Positions 48,113 through 57,220 of a stretch of DNA of 64,000 nt are shown here, piece after piece (within the stretch, counting starts at the first letter, position 1; each line of letters starts with the position of its first letter). Location of the stretch: contig NZ_SBHN01000009.1 of NCBI RefSeq assembly GCF_006980715.1, positions 62,001 to 126,000 of the forward strand. The letters are read 5' to 3'. The DNA comes from Telmatospirillum sp. J64-1. Lineage in GTDB: Bacteria > Pseudomonadota > Alphaproteobacteria > Rhodospirillales > Magnetospirillaceae. The notes beneath the pieces were generated by a model. That model saw only the letters and a list, made by a program, of their open reading frames with translations. It searched no databases and was not told the DNA's origin. The position numbers and the translations under genes are program-made.

Positions 48113-48147
48113 AAAAGCCGCCAAGGCATTGACTTGGCGGCTTTTTA
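48113..48147 (+). terminator. Strong terminator after the zinc-ribbon gene
   Basis: A perfect 13-bp stem AAAAGCCGCCAAG (48113-48125) with CTTGGCGGCTTTT (48133-48145), 7-nt loop, continues into a T-run. It lies 2 nt after the stop. Confidence 0.92.
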
Positions 48148-48174
48148 TTGTCATGTCCACGTTACGAGGAGTTC

Positions 48175-49527
48175 ATGGGCAGCGGACATCCAAAGCCAAT
48201 CCTATCCCTGGTCAATGCCATCGCCATCATCGTCGGAACCGTCGTCGGGGCAGGCATCTTCCGCCTTCCCAGCCTCGTCGCCGGTGCCCTGGAAAGCGAA
48301 GCCCTGATCCTCGCCGCCTGGCTGGCCGGCGGCATCATCTCGCTGATCGGCGCCCTGTGCTTCGCCGAACTCGCCACCTCCCATCCCCATACCGGCGGCG
48401 AATACCATTTCCTGAACCGCGCCTATGGACGCAATTGCGGCTTCATCTTCGCCTGGGCGCGGATGAGCGTGCTGCAGACCGGCAGCATTGCCCTGCTGGC
48501 CTTCGTGGCCGGCGATTACGCCAACCAGATCCTGCCCTTGGGCGGACAGGGCGCGGTCCTGTACGCCGCGCTGGCGGTGATCGGGTTGACCGGGCTGAAC
48601 GTGCTGGGCCTGCGCCAGGCCATGTCCACCCAGACCCTGCTCTTCGCCGCCACCCTGGTGGGGCTGTTCTGCGTCATCGCCGGCGGACTGACGGTGATCG
48701 GTCAGGCGGAGAATGTCATGCCGCCCGAAATTCCGACCGCGGGTGCCGGTTCCGCCGCCTGGGGCATGGCGATGATCTTCGTCCTGCTGACCTATGGCGG
48801 CTGGAACGAGGCCGCCTACATCTCGGCCGAGGTCAAGAACGGGCGGCGCAACATGGTCGTCGCCCTGGTCGCCAGCATCGTCCTGATCACCCTGCTCTAT
48901 CTCGCCGTCAATTTCGTCTATCTTCGCGTGCTGACGCCCGAGGGCGTCGCGGCCTCCTCCGCCGTGGCCCATGACGTGATGCAGGCGGCCTTCGGCAATG
49001 CCGGCGGGACCTTCATCGCGGTCCTGGTGCTGGTGATGGTGCTGGCCTCGATGAACGTCACCATCTTCACCGGCGCACGCACCAATTTCGCCCTGGGACG
49101 GGACTTCCCGCTGTTCGGCTTCCTGTCCAACTGGAGCGACCGCGGCGCCCCGGTCCAGGCCCTTTTGCTGCAAGGGGGCATCGCCCTGGCCCTGGTCCTG
49201 CTGGGCGCCCTCAGCCGCCGGGGGATCGAGACCATGGTCGATTACCTGTCGCCGGTCTTCTGGCTGTTCTTCCTGCTGACGGGCTTGTCGGTCTTCGTCC
49301 TGCGCCTACGCGAACCCGCCCGCGAGCGGCCGTTCCGGGTTCCCCTCTATCCGCTGACCCCGGCTCTGTTCTGCCTCGTCTGCGCCTATATGCTCTATTC
49401 CAGCGTCAGCTATACCGGCATCGGCGCCCTGGCGGGCGTGGCGGTGCTGGCCCTGGGCCTGCCGCTTCTTCTGTTGAGCCGCCGGATGCCTGCCGGCGCC
49501 GCTCCATCGTCCCATTCCCCCGAGTGA
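48175..49527 (+). CDS. APC-family amino acid permease
   Basis: This 450-residue membrane protein has 12 hydrophobic segments and the APC signature near the N-terminus (NAIAIIVGTVVGAGIFRLP) and GGWNEAAYISAEVKN in the middle, typical of LAT-like amino acid exchangers. The start at 48175 is chosen for GAGGAG upstream; the frame is open to a TTG 27 nt earlier. It should exchange or import amino acids. The stop overlaps a possible GTG start of the methyltransferase gene, and the two genes are probably co-transcribed. Confidence 0.9.
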   Translation: MGSGHPKPILSLVNAIAIIVGTVVGAGIFRLPSLVAGALESEALILAAWLAGGIISLIGALCFAELATSHPHTGGEYHFLNRAYGRNCGFIFAWARMSVLQTGSIALLAFVAGDYANQILPLGGQGAVLYAALAVIGLTGLNVLGLRQAMSTQTLLFAATLVGLFCVIAGGLTVIGQAENVMPPEIPTAGAGSAAWGMAMIFVLLTYGGWNEAAYISAEVKNGRRNMVVALVASIVLITLLYLAVNFVYLRVLTPEGVAASSAVAHDVMQAAFGNAGGTFIAVLVLVMVLASMNVTIFTGARTNFALGRDFPLFGFLSNWSDRGAPVQALLLQGGIALALVLLGALSRRGIETMVDYLSPVFWLFFLLTGLSVFVLRLREPARERPFRVPLYPLTPALFCLVCAYMLYSSVSYTGIGALAGVAVLALGLPLLLLSRRMPAGAAPSSHSPE

Positions 49528-49544
49528 GAGAGGAGGCTCGAATC

Positions 49545-50372
49545 ATGTTCATTCCCCGCCGCACCCTGTCCGCCCTTTGCGGTATGGTTGCCGCCCTGTC
49601 CTTTCCGGCCTGCGCCAGCGCGCAATACGAGCTTGATGTCCCCTTCGTGCCGACGCCCGAAAACGTGGTGCAGCGGATGCTGACCATCGCCGATGTGCAG
49701 CCCGACGACATCCTCTACGACCTGGGATCTGGCGACGGACGCATCGTGATCGCCGCCGCGCGGGACTTCGGGGTGCAGCGCGGCGTCGGCGTGGATCTCG
49801 ACCCCGAACGGGTGCAGGACGGCATCGAGAATGCACGGCAGGCCAATGTCAGCGACCGCGTCGAATTCGTGGAAGGCAACGTCTTCGACTTCGATTTCAG
49901 CGACGCGACGGTGGTCACCATGTATCTGCTGCCGTCGGTCAACGTGCAGCTTCGCCCCCGGATCCTTGAGGAACTGCGCCCCGGCACCCGCGTCGTATCC
50001 CATCAATTCGACATGGGGGATTGGGAACCGGACCAGAGCGAGACGGTCGATGGCCGCTCGGTGCATCTGTGGATCGTTCCCGCCGATGTTGCCGGGCGCT
50101 GGCAATGGCAGGAAAACGGAGAGACCTTCGAGGTCGAACTGAACCAGCAATACCAGCATGTGACCGGCACCCTGCATGCCTTCGGCACCGAAGCCCCGAT
50201 CGAGAATGCCCGGCTGCAGGGCAGCGAGTTGACCTTTGAGGCTCGGCCCCAACGCGACGGCCAGGAGGAACTGGTCCGCTTCGCCGGCACCATCGAGGGC
50301 GAAGCCCTGCAGGGCGATGCCTCGATGGGCCAGCAGACGGCCGCCGTCACGGCCGAACGTGTCGGGGAATAA
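49545..50372 (+). CDS. Exported SAM-dependent methyltransferase-fold protein
   Basis: This 275-residue protein has a signal peptide (MFIPRRTLSALCGMVAALSF, cut after ASA) in front of a class I methyltransferase domain (about residues 30-180): motif I LYDLGSGDGRIVIAAA, motif II GVGVDLDPERVQDG and VVTMYLLPSVNVQLRP. The last 95 residues are beta-rich and not a known methyltransferase part. The ATG at 49545 with AGGAGG upstream makes the signal peptide real; the alternative GTG at 49524 would bury it. SAM is not normally available outside the cytoplasm, so the role is unclear. Confidence 0.82.
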   Translation: MFIPRRTLSALCGMVAALSFPACASAQYELDVPFVPTPENVVQRMLTIADVQPDDILYDLGSGDGRIVIAAARDFGVQRGVGVDLDPERVQDGIENARQANVSDRVEFVEGNVFDFDFSDATVVTMYLLPSVNVQLRPRILEELRPGTRVVSHQFDMGDWEPDQSETVDGRSVHLWIVPADVAGRWQWQENGETFEVELNQQYQHVTGTLHAFGTEAPIENARLQGSELTFEARPQRDGQEELVRFAGTIEGEALQGDASMGQQTAAVTAERVGE

Positions 50373-50375
50373 AGC

Positions 50376-51242
50376 TCAGGCCGACTTCAGCGTCTCTTCC
50401 AGGAAGGCCAGGGTCCGCTGCCACGCCAGTTCCGCCGCCTGGGGATCGAAGCGGGCCTCGGAGGTATCGTTGTTGAAGGCATGGTTGGCGCCTTCATACA
50501 TGTAGAGCTGATACGTCACTCCGGCCTGGTCCAAGGCTTGGCGGAAGGCGGGAATGCCGCTGTTGATGCGCTCGTCCAGACCGGCATAGTGCAGCAGCAG
50601 CGGCGCCCTGATCCGGCTCACCTGCGCCGGGTCGGGCGCCGGGCCGTAGAAGACCACGCCCGCATCGAGGTCCGGTTCGGCCACGGCCAGCCGTCCAATC
50701 ACGCCGCCGCCCCAGCAGAACCCCATGGCACCGACACGATCCGTCGTCTCCTCCCTTCCGCGCAGCCAGGAGACGGCTTGGCGGGCGTTCTCGGTGGTGC
50801 GGGCCTGGTCCAATTGCCCGATCATGTCGCGCGCCTTGTCCTCGTCCTCGGGCGTGCCGCCCAGCGAGGACAGGAAATCGGGCGCCAGCGCCACATAGCC
50901 CGCCAGGGCCACGCGGCGGGCGATATCCCGGATATGCGGGTTCAGGCCGCGATTCTCGTGCACCACCACCACGCCGGGCAGCGGTCCCGAGGCCTCCGCC
51001 GGGAGAACCAGATAGCCCGAGAGGTCGCCCTCCGCGGCGGGAAAGGAAACGGTTTCGGTCCGCAGCCGGGCATCGTCCTCGGGCACGATGGCGGCGGCGG
51101 CCTTGCTGGCCTCCAGCAAGGGCACCAGCGACAACGCCACGGCCATGCTGCCCGTCAGCTTTGCCAGGCGATCGAGGAACTGTCGACGATCCAACGGCTT
51201 GTGGGTGTATTCGTCATAAAGATCGATGATCCGCTGGTCCAT
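50376..51242 (-). CDS. Dienelactone hydrolase family protein with Tat-like signal
   Basis: This 288-residue alpha/beta-hydrolase has the dienelactone hydrolase triad: Cys176 in MGFCWGGG, an Asp in GLDERINSG and a His in EGANHAFNN. The N-terminus reads DRRQFLDRLAKLTGSMAVAL, a twin-arginine-like signal, so it may be exported folded. The start at 51242 follows AAGGAG. Substrates of this family range from dienelactones to other esters; none is indicated here. Its 5' end faces selA across 147 nt. Confidence 0.9.
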   Translation of the reverse strand: MDQRIIDLYDEYTHKPLDRRQFLDRLAKLTGSMAVALSLVPLLEASKAAAAIVPEDDARLRTETVSFPAAEGDLSGYLVLPAEASGPLPGVVVVHENRGLNPHIRDIARRVALAGYVALAPDFLSSLGGTPEDEDKARDMIGQLDQARTTENARQAVSWLRGREETTDRVGAMGFCWGGGVIGRLAVAEPDLDAGVVFYGPAPDPAQVSRIRAPLLLHYAGLDERINSGIPAFRQALDQAGVTYQLYMYEGANHAFNNDTSEARFDPQAAELAWQRTLAFLEETLKSA

Positions 51243-51388
51243 CTCTGCCGCTCCTTTTCGATAGGGTAAGGAATCATACCCACAGCCGATGGTGCCGTCG
51301 AGATGGCGGAAGGCCCTACCCATGGTAGGACCGCCCTCTGCCATGTGGAGGGGATGTGCCGTCCTCCGTTCCTTCCCATTCTTGCAGG

Positions 51389-52783
51389 ATGATGTCCCAG
51401 ACCAGGAATCGCGGAAGCGACGTCCTTCGGGCCCTGCCGCAGACCCATCTGCTGCTGGAAATGCCCGAGGCGCAGGCGCTGAGGGAGGAATTCTCGCGGC
51501 GCAGTCTTACGCGTGCGGTGCGCGCGCGCCTGGGCGAATTGCGCCAGGAATGGCGTCACAAGGACGATCTCCTCTTCTCCCCCGGCCGCTTCTTCGCCGA
51601 GATCCGCGCAAGGCTGGAACGCGAAAGCCGCCCCCATATGTGCCGCGTCATCAACGCCACCGGCATCGTCATTCACACCAATCTCGGCCGTGCGCCGTTG
51701 CCTTCCCAAGCCCTGACGGCCGTCGTCGAGGCCGCCGAAGGATATTCCAACCTGGAATTCGACCTGGAGGACGGGCGTCGCGGGTCGCGCTACGGCGCGG
51801 TGCCGGAGCTGCTGCGGGAGCTGACGGGTGCCGAAGCGGCCCTGGTGGTCAACAACAACGCCGCCGCCGTCCTGCTGGCCCTGTCGGCCCTGGCCCAAGG
51901 CGGCGAGGTTGTGGTGTCGCGGGGAGAACTGGTGGAGATCGGCGGCTCCTTCCGCATTCCCGAGGTCATCGCCCAGGGCGGCGCCCGGCTGGTCGAGGTC
52001 GGCACGACCAACAGGACGCGGACGAAAGATTACGAAGCCGCCTTGGGGCCCGAAACGCGGGCATTCCTGAAGGTCCATCAAAGCAATTACCGCATCACCG
52101 GCTTCACCGCCGCCCCGCCCCTGGCGGACCTGGTGACGCTGGCCCACGGCCACGGCCTGCCGGTGATCGAGGATTTGGGCAGCGGCACCCTGATCGACCT
52201 GCCCGCCCTGGGCCTGCCCCATGAACCGACGGTGCGGGAAATCATCAAGGCCGGGGTCGATCTCGTCACCTTCAGCGGCGACAAATTGCTGGGCGGGCCG
52301 CAGGCCGGGCTGATCGTCGGACGCAAGGCACTGATCGAGAGGTTGAAGGCCCATCCCCTGCTGCGTGCCCTGCGCATCGACAAACTGAACCTCGCGGCGC
52401 TGGAGGCGACCCTGCGCCTCTATCGCGATGCCGACCGGCCGCAGGACCGCCTGCCCGTCCTGTCCATGCTGAGCCAGGACATCGCCCGGCTGGAAAGCCG
52501 CGCCCATTCCCTGGCGGAACAGCTCTCCGCCCAGGGCTGGGACGCCCGTGTCGAGGTTGGCCAGGCCGAGGCAGGCGGCGGCGCCCTGCCCGGTGCCGCG
52601 ATCGCAACCCGCCTCGTCACCATCGGCCATGCCGACGTCACCGGCTTGGCCCGCCGCCTGCGCCTGTGCCGTCCCGCCGTCGTGGCCCGCCTCCACGGCG
52701 GACGGCTGGTGCTGGACATGCGCAGCGTCAGTGACGAGGAAGCAAACCTGATCGCCCAGGCCTTCCGGCAGGTCTCGGCATGA
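51389..52783 (+). CDS. selA: L-seryl-tRNA(Sec) selenium transferase
   Basis: This 464-residue PLP enzyme converts seryl-tRNA(Sec) to selenocysteinyl-tRNA(Sec) using selenophosphate. The PLP lysine is Lys299 in TFSGDKLLGGPQAG, and the family region INATGIVIHTNLGRAPLP and NNNAAAVLLAL are complete. The start is ATG 51389 or 51392; both fit the family length. It overlaps selB by 4 nt, and the substrate tRNA gene lies directly after selB. No selD (selenophosphate synthase) is in the window. Confidence 0.96.
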   Translation: MMSQTRNRGSDVLRALPQTHLLLEMPEAQALREEFSRRSLTRAVRARLGELRQEWRHKDDLLFSPGRFFAEIRARLERESRPHMCRVINATGIVIHTNLGRAPLPSQALTAVVEAAEGYSNLEFDLEDGRRGSRYGAVPELLRELTGAEAALVVNNNAAAVLLALSALAQGGEVVVSRGELVEIGGSFRIPEVIAQGGARLVEVGTTNRTRTKDYEAALGPETRAFLKVHQSNYRITGFTAAPPLADLVTLAHGHGLPVIEDLGSGTLIDLPALGLPHEPTVREIIKAGVDLVTFSGDKLLGGPQAGLIVGRKALIERLKAHPLLRALRIDKLNLAALEATLRLYRDADRPQDRLPVLSMLSQDIARLESRAHSLAEQLSAQGWDARVEVGQAEAGGGALPGAAIATRLVTIGHADVTGLARRLRLCRPAVVARLHGGRLVLDMRSVSDEEANLIAQAFRQVSA

Positions 52784-54717
52784 AGACGGCGCTGGTGGGG
52801 GTGATCGGCCATGTCGATCATGGCAAGACGGCCCTGGTCAGGGCCCTGACCGGCATCGAGACCGACCGCCTGCGCGAAGAACGCGAACGCGGCATCTCCA
52901 TCGTCCTGGGCTTTTCCCATTTGGCGGTGCCGGGGGGCGAAATCGACCTGATCGACATGCCCGGCCATGAACGCTTCGTCCGCACCATGGTTTCCGGCGC
53001 CACCGGTATCGAGGCCGTGCTGCTGGTGGTTGCGGCCAATGAAGGCATCAAGCCCCAGACCGTCGAGCATCTGGACATTGCTGCGCTGATCGGCGTCAAG
53101 CGCGGCATCGTCGCCGTAACCAAAACCGATCTGGTGCCGGAAGCCGAGGCCCTGCGTGTCGGGGCCGAGACGGCGGCGCTGGCGGCCTCGTCCGGCATCG
53201 CCGCTTCCGTCGTCCTAACCTCCGCCGTCACCGGCCAAGGGATCGAGGAACTGGCCGCACAGCTTGCGACGATCCTGCGCGACGACAAGGAGCGGCGGGA
53301 GGACGGCATCTTCTATCTGCCCGTCGACCGGGTCTTCTCGCTGGCGGGGTTCGGCACCATCGTCACCGGCACCTTGCGGCGGGGGCGGCTGTCGGTGGGG
53401 GACGAGGTGGAGGTGTTTCCCGGCGGCAGGCGCGCCCAGATACGGGCCTTGCAGATCCATGGCCGCCCGGTCGAGTCCGCCGGACCGGGACGGCGCATTG
53501 CCGTCAATTTGCGCAATATCGGCACCGAGGAAATTCCGCGCGGCACGGCCCTCGCCTCGCCCGGCTTGCTGAAGCCGTCGCGCTGGCTGGACGTGCATCT
53601 CTCGCTGCTGAAATCCGCCCCGGCAGCCTTGGAAAACGGACGGGTGCTGCGCCTGCTGTTCGGCACCTCCTCGCTCGCCGCGCGTGTCAGGCTGCTGGAA
53701 GGCGACAGGCTGGAACCGGGACATTCCTGCATCGCGCAACTGCGTCTCGAGGCGGAAACGGCCCTTCCGGCAGGGGAAGTATTCATCCTGCGCACTGAAT
53801 CGCGGCCGCGTACCATCGCCGGAGGCTATGTAATCAACCCCACTCCGCCGCGTCGGCGGAGGATCGACGTCGAGACCTTGTCCATGCTGCAGACCCTGTC
53901 CCGGCGTCCGGCGCTGGAGGTAATGGCCGATTGGCTGAAAGCACGGCAGGAGGGCATGCCCCTGGAGGATCTGGCCCGCCAGGCCGCCCTTTCGCCGGAC
54001 AAGCTGCGCCAGTCCCTGCCCCGCTTCGGCCTGGTCCTGCTGCGCCCCGACCTGGTCGTCCACGACGAAAGCCGCGCGCGGATGGAAAGGCAGATTCTCT
54101 CCCAGCTCCGTGACCACCACCGCCGCCACCCCACCGAGCCGGGCCTGAGCAAGGCGCGGCTGCAATCCCTGCTGTCCATGGAGTCCCGCCTACTCGACGG
54201 GATGGTGGCGCATCTGGTCGGCGAGGGGCTGCTCAATCACAGCCGGGGCCTGATCAGGACGACCGACTTCAATCCCGAGGCCTTGCTGTCCGATACGGAT
54301 CGCGCCCTGCTGGAGACGATCGAGTCCGCCTTCCGGCGGGGCGGACTGAAGCCGCCCGACATCGCCGAGATCGTCGGCAGCGACCGCAGGAAGGCCGAAT
54401 CCCTGCGCTATCTGCTGCGCAAATCGGTGCTGATCCGCACCCATGACCGCGTGCAGAAGCGGGACATCATCTTCCACCGTCAGGCCGTGATCCGCGCCCG
54501 GCGCATCCTGGAAATCCATCTCGGGCATCGCAGGGACGGCTTCCTGGTGGCCGAGGCCGGCAAGTTGCTGGGCATCTCGCGCAAGTTCAGCATTCCGCTG
54601 CTGGAATATCTCGACCAAATCAAGGTGACTCGGCGGATCGGTGACCGCCGCCTGATCGGTTCGGCTTACGGCCATGGACCGGATGCCCCCAAGGCCCATC
54701 CGGTGGATGCGTGTTAA
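52780..54717 (+). CDS. selB: Selenocysteine-specific elongation factor
   Basis: This 645-residue GTPase delivers Sec-tRNA to UGA codons followed by a SECIS hairpin. GTP motifs are intact (GHVDHGKTAL, DMPGHERF, VTKTD), followed by two beta-barrel domains and C-terminal winged helices (from about residue 390) that bind the SECIS loop. It begins in a 4-nt overlap with selA. Its likely client, the formate dehydrogenase at 57.3-60.5 kb, is encoded nearby on the other strand. Confidence 0.97.
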   Translation: MKTALVGVIGHVDHGKTALVRALTGIETDRLREERERGISIVLGFSHLAVPGGEIDLIDMPGHERFVRTMVSGATGIEAVLLVVAANEGIKPQTVEHLDIAALIGVKRGIVAVTKTDLVPEAEALRVGAETAALAASSGIAASVVLTSAVTGQGIEELAAQLATILRDDKERREDGIFYLPVDRVFSLAGFGTIVTGTLRRGRLSVGDEVEVFPGGRRAQIRALQIHGRPVESAGPGRRIAVNLRNIGTEEIPRGTALASPGLLKPSRWLDVHLSLLKSAPAALENGRVLRLLFGTSSLAARVRLLEGDRLEPGHSCIAQLRLEAETALPAGEVFILRTESRPRTIAGGYVINPTPPRRRRIDVETLSMLQTLSRRPALEVMADWLKARQEGMPLEDLARQAALSPDKLRQSLPRFGLVLLRPDLVVHDESRARMERQILSQLRDHHRRHPTEPGLSKARLQSLLSMESRLLDGMVAHLVGEGLLNHSRGLIRTTDFNPEALLSDTDRALLETIESAFRRGGLKPPDIAEIVGSDRRKAESLRYLLRKSVLIRTHDRVQKRDIIFHRQAVIRARRILEIHLGHRRDGFLVAEAGKLLGISRKFSIPLLEYLDQIKVTRRIGDRRLIGSAYGHGPDAPKAHPVDAC

Positions 54718-54766
54718 CGTCCGGGCTTCATCGAGAACGAGGAAAAGAGTTTATCTGCTTGAAATA

Positions 54767-54811
54767 GCCTCACACTGAGGAGGCCCAAAGGGCCGTCTCG
54801 AAGGGTGAGGC
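54767..54811. repeat. REP-like palindromic element, copy 1
   Basis: GCCTCAC (54767-54773) and GTGAGGC (54805-54811) close a long imperfect hairpin with an inner AGGCCC/GGGCC stem. CTGAGGAG and CGTCTCGAAG around the inner stem are shared with the element at 57221-57262. It lies between selB and selC and could act as a terminator or mRNA stabiliser. Confidence 0.75.
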
Positions 54812-54826
54812 GGGCCAAACAGATAG

Positions 54827-54919
54827 GGAGGCGACAGGGGTCTGGTGGCCCTCCTGGTCTTCAAAACCAGCGACCCGCTCACCGCGGGTGGTGGGTTCGA
54901 TTCCCATCCGCCTCCGCCA
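54827..54919 (+). tRNA. selC: Selenocysteine tRNA, anticodon TCA
   Basis: The 93-nt gene starts GGAGGCGA and ends in CCGCCTCC-G-CCA. The anticodon arm CTGGT-CTTCAAA-ACCAG has TCA at 54861-54863. A long variable arm (ACCCGC with GCGGGT) and a T-arm with TTCGATT fit the Sec-specific form. The acceptor stem is 7 perfect pairs plus an A-C mismatch at the eighth. It follows selB by 109 nt, so selA, selB and selC form one locus. Confidence 0.95.
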
Positions 54920-55235
54920 ATGGCTCCATCTCCATCAGTTCGACCAGCCGGTCGCGCGCGCTTTCCAGCCGCTCGTGCCGCATGCCGACGGCCGGGAAAC
55001 TGCCCGCCGACAGGATGCTCAGGACCGAGTTCACATGCTCCAGCCGCTCATTCAGACCGGCAGGACCCGTTCCGGCACGCCTTTGGCCGATCATCCAGTC
55101 GCGCATGTTGACCAGGCAGCGCACCGCCTCGACCAGTTCGTCGTGACGGCGTTCAGGCTTTTCCACGATAACGTGGTTCAGCGCTTCCAGCGCCTTGCAG
55201 CAATGTTCCCGTTCCGATGTCTCATGGGGCAGCAT
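54879..55235 (-). CDS. Small protein at the end of the formate dehydrogenase operon
   Basis: This 118-residue helical protein starts at 55235 behind GGAGG and overlaps the NrfD-like gene by 14 nt, so it belongs to the formate dehydrogenase operon. Its last 13 codons are antisense to the 3' part of selC (54879-54919). Repeating charged and leucine residues (LEALNHVIVEKPERRHDEL) suggest a helical bundle. No family is recognised. It is either a true small accessory protein or a frame conserved by chance; the ribosome site and overlap favour the former. Confidence 0.6.
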   Translation of the reverse strand: MLPHETSEREHCCKALEALNHVIVEKPERRHDELVEAVRCLVNMRDWMIGQRRAGTGPAGLNERLEHVNSVLSILSAGSFPAVGMRHERLESARDRLVELMEMEPLAEADGNRTHHPR

Positions 55236-56295
55236 CCTTCGCCCTCCGTGGTCCGGTGGTGTAATCCCGGGGCTTCATTTCGCTGGCGGAAATGGCGGCC
55301 TTGCGCGGCGGTGCGGCGCGGCCTTCCAGGCTGCCGACCTTGCGCTCGTCCCAATGTCCGGCCTTGGGCTGAGTGAAGCGCAGGTAATCGGCGGGGCGCT
55401 TGAGGGATTCGTTGCCCGCCTGCAAGACCGCCTGACGCAGGACCATGCCGCCGGCCAGCACCGCCAGCGAGCCAAGGATGGAAAGGCTGCGCGATTTCTT
55501 CCGCCCCGGCGGTGCGGCGAGATTGGCCGCGTGACAGGCCAAGGGCACGGCCACACCCAAGGCCAACGCCCCGTATTTATAGGCCTTGGCCCATTTCCCT
55601 TCCTCCAGCGGCCCGGCCACGCCCCGCGCCTGCCGTTCTTCCTTAGCGACGACCGAAGCCGCCAGTTCCGTCGCCAGGGCTAGGGTCGCCACGGCATCGA
55701 GCCTGGCGCTGACATGGCTGCGGCCCGCCTTCTGCTCGGCCAGGGACAGGGCGGCGGCGGCATTAGCCATGGCGGCGGCGCCAAACTGCACCGCCAGGGC
55801 ACGCGGCGTTGCCGCCCAAAGCGGTCCATTGGTGCCGGACAGCAGGCTGGCGGTATACATGCTCATCCCCGCCCCGGCCAAAGCAGCGGGAAGCTGCACC
55901 GCCGTGGCCGCCTTCTCGGCCGTGCCACCAGCCGCCTGCCCCATCGCCGTCAGGGTGCTGAGGCCCCCGAAGCCGGTCAGGATGTAGGAGCCGATGGACA
56001 TCGCCGAGGTAGGACGGAAAATGCGCAGCATGTTGTAGAAGCGCGACGGCGTCTTCAGGTCCGAAACCAGCAGGGGTGTGCCCAGTATCGTTCCGGCCAC
56101 GGCAAGATAGCGGCCGTTGCGCACCACATCCCCCATCTCCCGCCCCGACAGCCGGGCGAGCGTGCTCAGGATCTGCGCCGATCCGCCCAGCCCGGCGCAG
56201 TAGATATAGGCGGCGATGCGCCAATCATAGGGCGGCGTCTTGACCACCGGCTGGCCGTAATAGGTCTGTCCCTCATAGGGCGCGGACATCTTCAT
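55222..56295 (-). CDS. NrfD/DmsC-like membrane subunit of formate dehydrogenase
   Basis: This 357-residue protein has several hydrophobic segments and sits directly after the iron-sulfur subunit (ATGA overlap), where other formate dehydrogenases have a cytochrome b gamma subunit. Segments such as WRIAAYIYCAGLGGSAQILS, YLAVAGTILGTPLLVSDL and FYNMLRIFRPTSAMSIGSYI match the NrfD-type quinone-reacting family. It should anchor the enzyme and pass electrons to quinone. It does not carry heme-ligating His pairs. The last 60 residues are a basic polar tail. Confidence 0.84.
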   Translation of the reverse strand: MKMSAPYEGQTYYGQPVVKTPPYDWRIAAYIYCAGLGGSAQILSTLARLSGREMGDVVRNGRYLAVAGTILGTPLLVSDLKTPSRFYNMLRIFRPTSAMSIGSYILTGFGGLSTLTAMGQAAGGTAEKAATAVQLPAALAGAGMSMYTASLLSGTNGPLWAATPRALAVQFGAAAMANAAAALSLAEQKAGRSHVSARLDAVATLALATELAASVVAKEERQARGVAGPLEEGKWAKAYKYGALALGVAVPLACHAANLAAPPGRKKSRSLSILGSLAVLAGGMVLRQAVLQAGNESLKRPADYLRFTQPKAGHWDERKVGSLEGRAAPPRKAAISASEMKPRDYTTGPRRAKDAAP

Positions 56296-57188
56296 CGCCG
56301 CTTCTCCCCCGGCGCGGAAAAGATGGCCGCCGCCGCCAGAGTGAGCCCGGCCATGGCCGCCATCCCCGCCAGCAGGCCGGGCGCGAGGCGGTTGGCGGGC
56401 CGGGTCGGCGCGGGGGGAAGATTGTAGACCTCGGGCCGGTCGGTCAGCAGGAAGAAGGCGTTCAACTGCTCCAGCCCGCCCGTCGCGCCGGGCGTGTTCG
56501 GGGCGCCATAGAGATAGGCATCGGTGACGCCGCGTTCGTGCAGTTCCTCGACCCTTTTCCCGGCTCGCTCGACCAGATCGTCCACTTCGCCGAAGAGGAT
56601 GGAATCGGTTGGGCAGGACTTGGCGCAGGCGGGTTCCAGCCCGCCCTTCAGGCGGTCGTAGCACAAGGTGCATTTATGGGCCTTGCCGTCGGCCATGCTG
56701 AGTTCGACCACGCCGAAGGGACAGGACGGCACGCAATAGCCGCAGCCGTTGCAGATATCCTGCTGCACCACCACGGTATCGAATTCGGTGCGGAACAGGG
56801 CGCCGGTCGGGCAGGCTTCCAGGCAGGGCGCGTTCTTGCAGTGCTTGCAGACGTCGCTCATCATCAGCCAGTTGCTCTGGAAAGGCTGCATCCCGGTGGC
56901 GCCGTCCACCTTCTCGACGAACATCACATGCCGCCAGGTATCGGCGGACAGCTTGACGGTGTTGTCATAGCTCATCCCCGACAGGCCCATATTGTCGGCG
57001 GGCAGCGAATTCCATTCCTTGCAGGCGACCTCGCAGGCCTTGCAGCCGATGCAGAGCGTGGTGTCGGTGAAGAAGCCATACCGCTTGCCCGGCTCGATCT
57101 TCGTGCCGACGGTCAGTTCCGATTCATCGGGTATGACGCCCGGCAGGAAGGACTCGGGATAATCCTGCGCGCGGGGATGCACCCCCAT
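56292..57188 (-). CDS. fdhB: Formate dehydrogenase iron-sulfur (beta) subunit
   Basis: This 298-residue ferredoxin-like protein has four four-cysteine motifs (CIGCKACEVAC, CKHCKNAPCLEACP, CNGCGYCVPSCP and CTLCYDRLKGGLEPACAKSCP) for four [4Fe-4S] clusters. A single C-terminal membrane helix (about residues 265-290, LAPGLLAGMAAMAGLTLAAA) resembles the anchor of FdnH/FdoH. The start at 57188 is set by AAGGAGG; a GTG at 57194 is possible. It links the catalytic subunit to the NrfD-like membrane protein. Confidence 0.93.
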   Translation of the reverse strand: MGVHPRAQDYPESFLPGVIPDESELTVGTKIEPGKRYGFFTDTTLCIGCKACEVACKEWNSLPADNMGLSGMSYDNTVKLSADTWRHVMFVEKVDGATGMQPFQSNWLMMSDVCKHCKNAPCLEACPTGALFRTEFDTVVVQQDICNGCGYCVPSCPFGVVELSMADGKAHKCTLCYDRLKGGLEPACAKSCPTDSILFGEVDDLVERAGKRVEELHERGVTDAYLYGAPNTPGATGGLEQLNAFFLLTDRPEVYNLPPAPTRPANRLAPGLLAGMAAMAGLTLAAAAIFSAPGEKRR

Positions 57189-57220
57189 GGTCACCTCCTT
57201 CTCTTGCCTCGGGGCGCTTG

